Virus record (IMG/VR): IMGVR_UViG_3300025674_000023
Coordinates: 1-64,000 of that record
DNA: 64,000 nucleotides
Source of the DNA: a virus
Strand: one strand, 5' to 3'
The notes below the pieces were generated by a model. The model saw only the letters and a program-made list of their open reading frames with translations, was not told the DNA's origin and ran no database searches. Every line of letters starts with the position of its first letter. The first letter of the stretch is position 1. The position numbers and the translations under genes were made by a program. Shown piece after piece: positions 17,938-26,054 of the stretch.

Positions 17938-18252
17938 ATGCTTTCCACCCAATACAGACTTCGGTTAGAGTTTATTTGTAAATGCATCGCAAATAAGCAG
18001 GAAGTCAAACTAGAAGATATGATATGGGCAGAAAAACTTGCGAAGGCAAATACTTCTGCCAGAGAAATGTTAAACAAAGCCCGTCGTCATGCTGCTCATG
18101 ATATTGAGGAGGGTAGTATGGATGATTTTATGAATAGGATGGGATTAGGAGACCCCGACCCATCCAATTACAAAACGGGGTTTAATGGTGCTGATGATAT
18201 TCACGATTGGTTTAAGCAAGATAAATCTGACGATTGGCGTCAGCGTGATTAA
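17938..18252 (+). CDS. Conserved cyanophage protein of unknown function
   Basis: This 104-residue protein has an N-terminal helical part (YRLRLEFICKCIANKQEVKL, then WAEKLAKANTSAREMLNKAR) and an acidic, probably flexible C-terminus with GLGDPDPSNYKTGF. I recognise the type from cyanomyovirus genomes but know no function. Confidence 0.7.
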   Translation: MLSTQYRLRLEFICKCIANKQEVKLEDMIWAEKLAKANTSAREMLNKARRHAAHDIEEGSMDDFMNRMGLGDPDPSNYKTGFNGADDIHDWFKQDKSDDWRQRD

Positions 18253-18314
18253 AAGTTAAGAGATTTTGAGTTAAGTTAAAAAAACATATAACTTCATTAA
18301 AAACACGAAATGTT

Positions 18315-18342
18315 TTGAAATTCACACTATATACGATAGAAT
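18315..18342 (+). promoter_or_regulatory. Candidate sigma-70 promoter
   Basis: TTGAAA (18315-18320) and TAGAAT (18337-18342) are 16 bases apart, upstream of a short gene at 18406. The remainder of the gap 18253-18405 is A/T-rich with several TTAA steps and no other clear feature. Confidence 0.4.
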
Positions 18343-18405
18343 GATGGGGTAAACCAAATGATCTGAAATTTTTTTATTATTTGATCTATGTGCGTGGAGG
18401 TTATG

Positions 18406-18576
18406 ATGCACAATCTAATTTCATATAATCAACTTGCGGGTTGGAAACAATTCGAGGAAGTAGTTGATGGGTGTAATGAGCAGTTAGATAGAGTTAATGA
18501 TTATTTCGATTGTCTTATCGAGTGCGATGAAAATCGCGGAGTCTGTAAACGCATTTGTGGGGAATTGCTAAAATGA
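18406..18576 (+). CDS. Small hypothetical protein, Cys-rich
   Basis: The 56-residue reading starts at the second of two adjacent ATGs, five bases after a strong GGAGG site. It has four cysteines (VDGCNEQL, FDCLIECD, GVCKRICGELL), which could bind metal. It has its own candidate promoter and terminator and so may be a single-gene unit. No family is recognised. Confidence 0.65.
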   Translation: MHNLISYNQLAGWKQFEEVVDGCNEQLDRVNDYFDCLIECDENRGVCKRICGELLK

Positions 18577-18602
18577 GTCTAGTATAAAAAGTGTCATTAA
18601 GG

Positions 18603-18627
18603 GGAGGTCTTTTGACCTCCTTTTTTT
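18603..18627 (+). terminator. Rho-independent terminator
   Basis: The 7-bp stem GGAGGTC/GACCTCC (18603-18609 with 18614-18620) has a TTTT loop and is followed by seven T. The same stem sequence is used again at 20910. Confidence 0.85.
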
Positions 18628-18634
18628 ATAAATA
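18627..18634 (+). promoter_or_regulatory. Late promoter (TATAAATA)
   Basis: The perfect octamer overlaps the last T of the terminator tract and lies 20 bases before the next ATG. The terminator and new late promoter are therefore fused. Confidence 0.7.
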
Positions 18635-18653
18635 ATTAAAAACTATTTGTAAA

Positions 18654-20885
18654 ATGAAGACCTTATTAGAAGCCTATAATTCAATTTATTCTCAAGAAGA
18701 AAATTTGCGTAATGAAATTGTTGAATTTTGTAATGAGTTCTTTTTTGATACTGAAGATGAAACTGAATATTTTGTAGAAGAATTATTTCAAGATGAAGAA
18801 CTTGTAGTTGAATTTTTTGATGATATTCTTGATTTTAGTTCCGAATTTAATTTAAATGAAGATACTTATGTTACAGAAACTAGAGCGTCTCTAATTAAAC
18901 GAGGACTTAATGTTGCTGGTGGATTACTTAAGAAAGTGACACCACAACTTAGAGGTCTTCCTGCAAAGACATTAGTAAAGAGAGGATATCAACCGGGAGG
19001 ATTGCAAAAAACTGGAGAACTTCTTGGAAAAGCGTATCCACAAGCACTTAAAACTCAAACAAGAGCAATTAAACAAGCAAGAGCTACTAGACAATCTACA
19101 CCCGGACCAAAACTCGATGTTCCAGATCGTTATTTGACCGCATTGCAATCAAAAAGAGCTGCAAGAGGATTGCCATCAGCAGGTAATACAAGTGCTGGAA
19201 GTGTAAAAGCTGAAACCGAACGTGGTTTTCTTAGAGACAGAAATGCAAAAGCTGCTCTTGCTAAAAAAATTGATCAAGCAAGAACTGTTGCCGCTGCTTT
19301 TTTGAAAACAGTTCGTCAAGGTGCTGCTATCGATAAATTAAGAACAGCAGCTAGAGGAACTAAAGGAACTGGTGTAAGAATTGGAACTACAACACCTATC
19401 AGAGGTCTACTTTCTCCTTCAGGATCTAAAGTTGCTTCTTCTAAATCGAGTGGTGGATTGATTGGAATTAGGAATGTTCCTGACATTAAAGCAGTATCTC
19501 GCAAGTATGGTGTAGATGTTCCTGCACCAAAACCCGCGTGGAGTAACAAACCTGGTGATCCTTGGAAGGATACTAGAATTATTCAACGTTCAACTAAAGC
19601 TAAAACACAACCCACAACACCAAAAACTGACCCCAAAGTTCAAAAAGCACTTAGTGGAACTCCAGAAAGAACTGCACTTCCCGGAGGAACTTCTCCTGGA
19701 GCAGGTCGTAGAGATTACGCATCTTCTGGTGGAGTTAAGAGTTCTGATGCAAAAATGGGCAAAGATGGCGTAAAAGGAACTCAATTACCAGGATATACTC
19801 CAGCATCTGGAAGAACGGTTAATGTAGATGCAACTACAGTTTCTTCTAGAAGAACTACTTCGGATCGTATGAAACAAGTAAGTAGAGATCTTGGTAAAAA
19901 TAAAGGTGCAGTTGCGGCAACTTTAACAACTGCTGCTGCCCTTGCTGCTGCTGGATCTGGTTCTGATAATAAAAAAACTAGTAAACCTCAAGACAGTGTT
20001 GGGAAGTATAATACAATGGATCCTGATGGAACTATAAGAAATCGTAAACTCGTTGGTCCTAAAATTGTTGGTCCTAAAATTGTTGGTCCTAAAAAAGTAG
20101 GAACTATCGCACAAGCTTTTGATAAAGCATATGCTTCAGCTAAAGATGAGGGTAAAAAAACATTTGAATTTAAAGGTAAGAAGTATACAACAGAAAGTGC
20201 CTCAATTAAATCACCTCAAAAACAATTGACAGAAATGATGGAAGCATATGCTGCTGTTCATGAGCAGAGTATGCTTAATACTGTTGTTGATACTGCTACG
20301 AGTGTTATAAAACCGCCAGTTCAAAGGCGGGCAAATAAAAAATATGGTCCACTTGGTGGATTTGTTGCTGGCAGAGAAGTTGATAAGATTGGTAGTGATG
20401 TCAAAAGTGGTAATTATGGTGGTGCTTTAAATAGAGCTGTGCAAGGTGCTGGAAAATTGTTTAACTCGGTTGATGTGTTTGATATTGTCAAAGGACACCT
20501 TCTCGATGAAGGTTATGCCGACACCGAAGAGGCAGCACTCGTTATTATGGCAAATATGAGTGAAGAGTGGAAGCAGAGTATTGTTGAGACTATTGCTGGT
20601 GGAGGATATACTCCAAATCCGGTTGGAAATGCAATCAGAACTGGTGCTGGACTTCTTAAAGGTGTAATGAGTAATTCATCTGTTCAGGGCGCCATTAAAA
20701 CTGGTTCTGAAATGTTAAAAAAGAAAGTACCATCTGGTGGATATAGCACTCGTCCTGGTGATGGAAAACCCTACAAGGATGGCCCACTGTGGGATTCTGG
20801 TTCCAGTGGTTCAACATCTTCACCCAGAAGACCAAAACCACAAGTTAAGAAAGAACCACCTATGAGAGATGAACCTCTCTGGTGA
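18654..20885 (+). CDS. Large virion-associated protein with GYADT/NMSEEW domain
   Basis: This 743-residue protein has a strongly acidic N-terminus (about residues 1-75), then a long basic, low-complexity Ser/Thr/Gly/Lys region. Near 415-430 it has an Ala-rich segment and near 465-480 a triple VGPK(I/K) repeat. The C-terminal part contains FDIVKGHLLDEGYADTEEAALVIMANMSEEW (written here only as its anchors FDIVK, LLDEGYADT and NMSEEW), which recurs in the gene at 51676 and, diverged, at 52525. No enzymatic motif is seen. The late promoter, the terminator and the shared domain suggest a structural or head-packaged protein. Confidence 0.7.
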   Translation: MKTLLEAYNSIYSQEENLRNEIVEFCNEFFFDTEDETEYFVEELFQDEELVVEFFDDILDFSSEFNLNEDTYVTETRASLIKRGLNVAGGLLKKVTPQLRGLPAKTLVKRGYQPGGLQKTGELLGKAYPQALKTQTRAIKQARATRQSTPGPKLDVPDRYLTALQSKRAARGLPSAGNTSAGSVKAETERGFLRDRNAKAALAKKIDQARTVAAAFLKTVRQGAAIDKLRTAARGTKGTGVRIGTTTPIRGLLSPSGSKVASSKSSGGLIGIRNVPDIKAVSRKYGVDVPAPKPAWSNKPGDPWKDTRIIQRSTKAKTQPTTPKTDPKVQKALSGTPERTALPGGTSPGAGRRDYASSGGVKSSDAKMGKDGVKGTQLPGYTPASGRTVNVDATTVSSRRTTSDRMKQVSRDLGKNKGAVAATLTTAAALAAAGSGSDNKKTSKPQDSVGKYNTMDPDGTIRNRKLVGPKIVGPKIVGPKKVGTIAQAFDKAYASAKDEGKKTFEFKGKKYTTESASIKSPQKQLTEMMEAYAAVHEQSMLNTVVDTATSVIKPPVQRRANKKYGPLGGFVAGREVDKIGSDVKSGNYGGALNRAVQGAGKLFNSVDVFDIVKGHLLDEGYADTEEAALVIMANMSEEWKQSIVETIAGGGYTPNPVGNAIRTGAGLLKGVMSNSSVQGAIKTGSEMLKKKVPSGGYSTRPGDGKPYKDGPLWDSGSSGSTSSPRRPKPQVKKEPPMRDEPLW

Positions 20886-20909
20886 GTCCACTTTCTAAAC
20901 TGTCCACTG

Positions 20910-20934
20910 GGAGGTCTTCGGACCTCCTTTTTTT
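20910..20934 (+). terminator. Rho-independent terminator
   Basis: The stem GGAGGTC/GACCTCC (20910-20916 with 20921-20927) carries a TTCG tetraloop and is followed by seven T. Confidence 0.88.
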
Positions 20935-20935
20935 G

Positions 20936-20941
20936 TATAAT
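20936..20941 (+). promoter_or_regulatory. Candidate -10 box (TATAAT) for the vWA gene
   Basis: TATAAT lies just after the terminator and 21 bases before the ATG at 20963. No good -35 hexamer is visible at the expected place, which falls inside the terminator hairpin. Confidence 0.5.
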
Positions 20942-20962
20942 AGGTCCATACGCAACGGATCA

Positions 20963-23041
20963 ATGGCAGTCAATCACGAAATCAAGTCTCAACTTGCTAA
21001 ACTTCTTGCCACCGAAGACCTTGTGGTGGAGCACAAGAAAGTAGAGACTGCTTGTTTCAATGTCCACACTCGCGTTCTAACGCTTCCTATGTGGGAGAAA
21101 GCGAGTTCGACTGTATATGATATGCTTGTAGGTCATGAGGTTGGTCATGCTCTTTATACACCTGATGAAGATTGGACAAAAAAATGCAAAGCACCACCGC
21201 AGTTTGTGAATGTGGTAGAGGATGTTCGCATCGAGAAACTTATGAAGCGTCGTTATATGGGTCTTGCCAAGACTTTCTATAAAGGATATAAAGAACTTTC
21301 TGACCAAGACTTCTTCTGTCTTGAAGGTGAAGATATTGATAACATGAATCTTGCCGATCGTATTAATCTTCACTTCAAGATTGGAAATTTTGTTGATATT
21401 AAATTTACGGAGTTTGAAAAAGCAATAGTTCGTATGGTCGAAGGTTGTGAAGATTTTGAGGATGTTCTTGTAGCAGCAGAGGCGCTTTATCGTTATTGTA
21501 AGGATCAGATTCCCAAAACTGATCAGCATCATCAACAAGAAACTCATACTGATGAAACACAGACTGGTGAGAATGACCAACCAGATATGACCGAGAGTGA
21601 TGATCCTACCGAAGGTGGTGGAAATGTTGAGCAGAAAAAAGAAGATAATGAAGAGACATCAGATCCAGATCCAGAAGTTGAAACCATGAAGTCTCTTGAA
21701 GAGGGTCTAAAAAACTTGGTGAATATGTTTAGTCGTGAGAGTAATTATATTGAAATTCCTAAACTTGATTTAAAAAAATGTGTTATTCCAAATTCGGAAA
21801 TTCATGAGTTAATCAATAATCATTGGGATGACGCTACTCCTGATCTTGATTTATTTGGGGATGTCGATAGCAAATATAAAGAGTTCAAACGCTCTGCTCA
21901 AAAGGAGGTGAATTATCTTGTCAAAGAATTTGAATGCCGAAAATCTGCTGATAGTTATGCTCGTGCTACTACTAGCCGTACTGGAGTCTTAGATTGCTCT
22001 AACCTCCATACTTACCGATATAATGAAGACCTGTTCAAAAAAGTAACTACCTTTGCCGATGGTAAGAATCATGGTCTTATTTTCATTCTAGATTGGTCAG
22101 GTTCAATGCAGTATGTCTTGGAAGATACTATCAAACAACTCTTTAATCTTATTTGGTTCTGCCGTAAAGTAAATATTCCTTTTGATGTTTATGCCTTTAC
22201 TTCCGAATATCCTTATGTTGTTCATGATGAGAATGGTGTGGCAAATATTCGCGAACGTGCCTATGAAAAAAAGAATGGAGTAATTGCTGTTGGTGAGTGG
22301 TTTTCACTTATGAATATTCTTACCAGTAATGTCAATGCCAAGACATTGGAAGAGAGTATGCTCAATATCTATCGTATTGTTCATTCTTTTGCTCACTATT
22401 GTAATTATTCTATTCCGAGTGGTATGCATCTTTCTGGCACTCCTTTAAATGAAACACTGATTGCTCTTCATCAAATTATTCCTCAATTTAAGAAGCAACA
22501 TTCTCTTCAAAAAGTTCAGTGTGTAATTCTTACCGATGGCGAGGCAAATCCTTTGAAGTTTCATAAGGAAGTTTCTCGTTATGACAAACCTTACCTGGGT
22601 TGCATTTATGTTGGAGAAGATTGTTTCCTTCGTGATCGTAAATTGGGCACAACTTATACGCTTACTAATCGATATGATGAGTTTACGGGTGTGCTTCTTC
22701 GCAATCTTCGTGACAATTTCAAAGACACTAACTTTATTGGTATTCGTGTGCTAAATAATGGTTCTGATGCTGGAACATTCATTCGTCGTCATTGTCAAAC
22801 CAGTCCAGAACTTTTGGAAAATACTATGAAAGACTGGAGAAAAGAAAAGACATTTGTAATCAAGAATGCCGGTTATCATAGCTACTTTGCCCTTTCTTCT
22901 TCTGTAATGTCAAGTTCTTCTGAATTTGATGTTGAAGAAGATGCTACCAAAACTCAAATCAAAAAAGCATTTGTCAAGAGCTTGAAGGGCAAAAAAATGA
23001 ATAAAAAAATCCTTTCAGAATTTATCAATCTAGTTGTATGA
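20963..23041 (+). CDS. CobT-like von Willebrand A protein with HEXXH motif
   Basis: The start at 20963 (MAVNHEIKSQ) is chosen because an upstream in-frame extension would run through the terminator. The 692-residue protein has a zinc-peptidase-like HEVGH at residues 58-62, an acidic Glu/Asp/Thr-rich linker (about 190-250), and a C-terminal vWA domain. That domain has a MIDAS motif DWSGS at 377-381, and LTDGEA and the SGTPLNETL segment follow. This is the layout of CobT-type partners of MoxR/CobS AAA+ proteins. CobS is encoded two small genes downstream. A role in remodelling a protein complex is more likely than cobalamin synthesis, but this is inference. Confidence 0.75.
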   Translation: MAVNHEIKSQLAKLLATEDLVVEHKKVETACFNVHTRVLTLPMWEKASSTVYDMLVGHEVGHALYTPDEDWTKKCKAPPQFVNVVEDVRIEKLMKRRYMGLAKTFYKGYKELSDQDFFCLEGEDIDNMNLADRINLHFKIGNFVDIKFTEFEKAIVRMVEGCEDFEDVLVAAEALYRYCKDQIPKTDQHHQQETHTDETQTGENDQPDMTESDDPTEGGGNVEQKKEDNEETSDPDPEVETMKSLEEGLKNLVNMFSRESNYIEIPKLDLKKCVIPNSEIHELINNHWDDATPDLDLFGDVDSKYKEFKRSAQKEVNYLVKEFECRKSADSYARATTSRTGVLDCSNLHTYRYNEDLFKKVTTFADGKNHGLIFILDWSGSMQYVLEDTIKQLFNLIWFCRKVNIPFDVYAFTSEYPYVVHDENGVANIRERAYEKKNGVIAVGEWFSLMNILTSNVNAKTLEESMLNIYRIVHSFAHYCNYSIPSGMHLSGTPLNETLIALHQIIPQFKKQHSLQKVQCVILTDGEANPLKFHKEVSRYDKPYLGCIYVGEDCFLRDRKLGTTYTLTNRYDEFTGVLLRNLRDNFKDTNFIGIRVLNNGSDAGTFIRRHCQTSPELLENTMKDWRKEKTFVIKNAGYHSYFALSSSVMSSSSEFDVEEDATKTQIKKAFVKSLKGKKMNKKILSEFINLVV

Positions 23042-23229
23042 ATAAAAATTTTCCTCTTCAACACATTGTTGTAGAAGAAACAAAAGAAGTATTGATTGTT
23101 GTCAATAGTGCCATCACCGCTATGGGTGTTGGTGCTATTGCTAAGCAATATTTTCCTGGATATATTCCTAAGATTATTTCTAAAGAGTATTTCCTAAATA
23201 AGAGAGAAGAATTGTATTTGAGAAAATGA
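23038..23229 (+). CDS. Small hypothetical protein
   Basis: This 63-residue protein overlaps the vWA gene by four bases (ATGA). It has a hydrophobic central helix (IVVNSAITAMGVGAIA) that could be a membrane segment, then a basic tail. Its place between the vWA and cobS genes is notable, but no function is recognised. Confidence 0.6.
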   Translation: MNKNFPLQHIVVEETKEVLIVVNSAITAMGVGAIAKQYFPGYIPKIISKEYFLNKREELYLRK

Positions 23230-23399
23230 GTAGATTTGGAGATCTGATTTCTGGTAAGAGCGCTCCTGCTCCAGCACCTGTTGTTGAGGAAGCACCTGCC
23301 CCAGTAGTAGAAGAAGCACCAGCACCTGTTGCTAAAAAGAAAAGAAAAGATAGGAGAGAGGAAGTCGAGCAAGAGTGGAAAGAAGCAACCAATTCCTAA
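23226..23399 (+). CDS. Small Pro/Ala/Glu-repeat protein
   Basis: This 57-residue protein starts MSRFGDLISG and carries three copies of a P-A-P-V-V-E-E-A type repeat, followed by a basic KKKRKDRREE segment and an acidic end. It overlaps the previous gene by four bases. Short MSRFGDL proteins with Pro/Ala repeats are common in cyanomyoviruses. Their function is unknown. Confidence 0.7.
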   Translation: MSRFGDLISGKSAPAPAPVVEEAPAPVVEEAPAPVAKKKRKDRREEVEQEWKEATNS

Positions 23400-23406
23400 A
23401 CCGTCC

Positions 23407-23443
23407 ACTCTGCCCTCACTCTGCCCAGACTCTGCCCTATAAT
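23407..23443 (+). promoter_or_regulatory. Promoter region of cobS with three 11-bp phased repeats
   Basis: ACTCTGCCC occurs three times, at 23407-23415, 23418-23426 and 23429-23437, with an exact 11-bp period. It is followed directly by TATAAT at 23438-23443. The CobS ATG is at 23473. No -35 hexamer is present. Phased direct repeats in place of a -35 box are typical of binding sites for a response-regulator type activator. Confidence 0.6.
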
Positions 23444-23472
23444 AACTTCAGTTGAAACAACCAACCTACATC

Positions 23473-24564
23473 ATGTCTCTTTCCGCAGATTACATCCGCA
23501 CCTCTTTGCAGTCTCTATATGGCGAGTCTGTGGCAAGCGGCGACATTCGTGCCTGGTGTGCCATGAACGGTGCCAACTATCAAACCGTGACCAACAAATT
23601 GTCTCAATATAAGGTTGGTCGCGGTAAGTGGAATCTTGAAGTCACTCCTCAAAAGGTAGAAGAGATTGAGCGCAACTATCAGGCACCTGCCGCTCTTCCT
23701 GCCGTTGAACAAAACCTCATTCCTGAAAAAGATGATACCTTCGTCCGCTTTGGTAACTTCAGCGATATTCGCAAAATTATTCAGTCGCGACTGTTTTATC
23801 CTGCGTTTATTACGGGTCTGTCGGGTAATGGTAAAACGTTCTCTGTGGAGCAAGCGTGTGCTCAGTTGGGTCGGGAACTGATTCGTGTAAATATTACTAT
23901 TGAAACTGATGAAGACGATCTTATTGGTGGTTTCCGTCTTATCGATGGGGCAACTGTTTGGCATAACGGACCTGTCGTGGAAGCACTCCAACGAGGAGCA
24001 ATCTTGCTACTCGATGAAATTGACCTTGCTAGCAATAAAATCCTCTGCCTCCAATCCATCCTTGAAGGTAAAGGTGTGTTTCTGAAAAAAATTGGTAAGT
24101 TTATCAATCCAACAAAGGGATTCAATGTTATTGCGACTGCAAATACTAAAGGTAAAGGCAGCGATGACGGTCGCTTTATTGGAACCAATGTGCTCAATGA
24201 AGCATTCTTGGAGCGATTCCCTGTCACCTTCGAACAAGAATATCCTTCCCCTGCTACCGAACAAAAGATTCTTGAAGGTATTGCCTTAGATCTTGGTGTT
24301 GAAGATAGTGATTTCTGTAAGCGTCTTGTCGATTGGGCAGACATTATTCGCAAGACCTTCTATGATGGAGGTATTGAGGAAATCATTTCCACTCGCCGTC
24401 TTGTTCACATCATTCGTGCTTACAGCATCTTTGCCGATAAAGCAAAAGCAATTCAAGTTTGCGTGAATCGTTTTGATGATGAGACCAAGCAAGCATTCTT
24501 GGAACTTTATGACAAGGTAGATGCTGATTTCCAAATGCCCGTTGACAACCAGGAGCAAAATTGA
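23473..24564 (+). CDS. cobS: CobS-like AAA+ ATPase
   Basis: This 363-residue MoxR-class AAA+ protein is common in cyanomyoviruses and annotated after the cobaltochelatase subunit CobS. The N-terminal 90 residues are a small helical domain. The ATPase has Walker A GLSGNGKT near residue 115, Walker B LLLDEIDLAS near 178, then ATANTKGKG and an arginine-finger region (EAFLERFPV). MSLSADYIRT is preferred as start over an upstream TTG. The upstream vWA/HEXXH protein is a likely partner. Confidence 0.92.
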   Translation: MSLSADYIRTSLQSLYGESVASGDIRAWCAMNGANYQTVTNKLSQYKVGRGKWNLEVTPQKVEEIERNYQAPAALPAVEQNLIPEKDDTFVRFGNFSDIRKIIQSRLFYPAFITGLSGNGKTFSVEQACAQLGRELIRVNITIETDEDDLIGGFRLIDGATVWHNGPVVEALQRGAILLLDEIDLASNKILCLQSILEGKGVFLKKIGKFINPTKGFNVIATANTKGKGSDDGRFIGTNVLNEAFLERFPVTFEQEYPSPATEQKILEGIALDLGVEDSDFCKRLVDWADIIRKTFYDGGIEEIISTRRLVHIIRAYSIFADKAKAIQVCVNRFDDETKQAFLELYDKVDADFQMPVDNQEQN

Positions 24565-24568
24565 TAGA

Positions 24569-25036
24569 ATGATTAACGCATGGAGTCTACTTTACGATGA
24601 GGTTTTGAAAATGAAAACAGATCATTATTTGGATAAAATTCCTGAAATACATATTGACTTTGCCGAAGCTTTTAAAGATGTTGATATTGATGTGAATTTG
24701 GATACGATTACTGGAGCAACAATGGCAGACCTTAAAAACGACAATGGGTTTTGGAAATATGAAGAAGATAAAACTCTAAAAGAAATTAAAGATTATCTAT
24801 CTGGAACTTACAAGTCTCACTACACTTCCCAAGAGTCAAAGACACAAACTCTTGATTTGATTGAGAGTATTGGGGATGCCGAAGCATTTTGTCGATCTAA
24901 TGCTATCAAATACCTCTCGCGTTTTGGTAAGAAGAATGGTAAGTCAAAACTTGACATTCTGAAAGCAATTCACTATTGTGTTCTTCTCTATCATTTTTCT
25001 GGTCTTCACAAGCAAACCAGCTCTTATCCACAATGA
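24569..25036 (+). CDS. DUF3310-like protein
   Basis: This 155-residue protein starts at an ATG four bases after the cobS stop. The C-terminal 60 residues (HYTSQESKTQTLDLIESIGD, then SNAIKYLSRFGKKNGKSKLDILKAIHY) match the DUF3310 pattern found in many phages, with the HY, NAIKYL and KA..Y anchors. The function of DUF3310 is unknown; a nucleotide-related role has been proposed. The gene lies directly before the sliding clamp and overlaps an upstream ATG of that gene. Confidence 0.75.
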   Translation: MINAWSLLYDEVLKMKTDHYLDKIPEIHIDFAEAFKDVDIDVNLDTITGATMADLKNDNGFWKYEEDKTLKEIKDYLSGTYKSHYTSQESKTQTLDLIESIGDAEAFCRSNAIKYLSRFGKKNGKSKLDILKAIHYCVLLYHFSGLHKQTSSYPQ

Positions 25037-25053
25037 AACTCCGCGAAAAAACT

Positions 25054-25719
25054 ATGAAACTTTCTGAAAAGACTCTGACGACTCTCAAAAACTTTGCTGG
25101 TATCAACAATTCGATTCTTGTAAAGCAAGGTAATAAACTTCGCACTATTTCTGTGGCAAAGAATATTCTTGCCGAAGCGCAAATCAATGAAGAGTTTTCT
25201 CGCGATTTTGCCATCTATGATTTGAATCAGTTTCTTAATGGTTTGAGTCTTCATCAGGATCCCGATCTTGATTTTGCCGAAGAATCTTATTTGACTATTC
25301 GAGAAGGCAAGCGTCGTGTGAAGTATTTCTTTGCCGATCCTAACGTGATTATTTCTCCGCCAGATAAAGAGATTCAACTTCCCTCACAGGATGTTTGCTT
25401 TCAACTTGATAGCGTAACTTTGGAAAAACTTATCAAGGCAGCAGCAGTATATCAACTCCCAGATTTTTGTGCTGTTGGTGAGAATGGAGTTATCAAACTA
25501 GTTGTTCATGACAAGAAGAATGATACTTCGAATGAATATGCTATTGTAGTCGGTGAAACTGATAAAGAGTTTGTATTCAACTTTAAAGTAGAAAACATCA
25601 AGATTATTCCTGGTGCCTATGATGTGGTAGTCTCATCCAAACTCTTATCTCAATTTACCAATGAAGCATATAATCTCAAATATTATATTGCTCTTGAACC
25701 TGATTCCACTTTTGGTTGA
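25054..25719 (+). CDS. gp45: Sliding clamp gp45
   Basis: This 221-residue processivity clamp also activates late transcription with gp55 and gp33 in T4. The start at 25054 (MKLSEKTLTTLKNFAGIN) is chosen because it aligns with T4 gp45 (MKLSKDTTALLKNFATIN). Other shared blocks are DFAIYDLNQFLNGLSL, VKYFFADPNVI, and the end YYIALEPDSTFG. An alternative ATG 21 bases upstream begins an imperfect copy of the same start (MKLREKT then MKLSEKT), so two initiation sites are possible. The clamp loader genes follow. Confidence 0.95.
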   Translation: MKLSEKTLTTLKNFAGINNSILVKQGNKLRTISVAKNILAEAQINEEFSRDFAIYDLNQFLNGLSLHQDPDLDFAEESYLTIREGKRRVKYFFADPNVIISPPDKEIQLPSQDVCFQLDSVTLEKLIKAAAVYQLPDFCAVGENGVIKLVVHDKKNDTSNEYAIVVGETDKEFVFNFKVENIKIIPGAYDVVVSSKLLSQFTNEAYNLKYYIALEPDSTFG

Positions 25720-26054
25720 TGAAACATATCCTTTTTACTCTTAAAGGTTGCATTGGTGATGAATTAGATGATGAGGGGTTTATCAGGGATATTCTATATC
25801 AGGCATCAAAGTGGGCAAATTCTACACTGATTGCTTTACATTCTCATAAATTTGCCCCTCAAGGAGTGACTGCTATTGCTCTTCTTGCTGAGAGTCATAT
25901 TAGTATTCACACCTGGCCAGAGAAAGGTATGGCAGTATGTGACGTTTTTACTTGCGGTGATCACACAAATCCAATGTCTGCCGTAGAATATATGAAAGCA
26001 GAATTAAATGCTTCAGATATAGTCGTCAATGAGTTTGTGAGACCTTTAGAATGA
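25719..26054 (+). CDS. speD: S-adenosylmethionine decarboxylase SpeD
   Basis: This 111-residue pyruvoyl enzyme makes decarboxylated AdoMet for spermidine synthesis. It is a known cyanophage auxiliary gene. The self-cleavage motif ESHISIHTWPE is at residues 58-68, with Ser59 expected to become the pyruvoyl group. His65 and Cys79 (VFTCGDH) complete the active site. The start at ATG 25719 overlaps the gp45 stop. Its place between clamp and clamp loader genes means that it is transcribed with the replication genes. Confidence 0.93.
   Translation: MKHILFTLKGCIGDELDDEGFIRDILYQASKWANSTLIALHSHKFAPQGVTAIALLAESHISIHTWPEKGMAVCDVFTCGDHTNPMSAVEYMKAELNASDIVVNEFVRPLE

Noticed and set aside
20882-20962. N-terminal extension of the vWA protein
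   Set aside because: It would be translated through a terminator hairpin and a -10 box; the ATG at 20963 fits the expected start.
23473-24564. Evidence for phage cobalamin synthesis
   Set aside because: Only the AAA+ subunit homologue is present; no cobN or other cobalamin gene occurs in the window.
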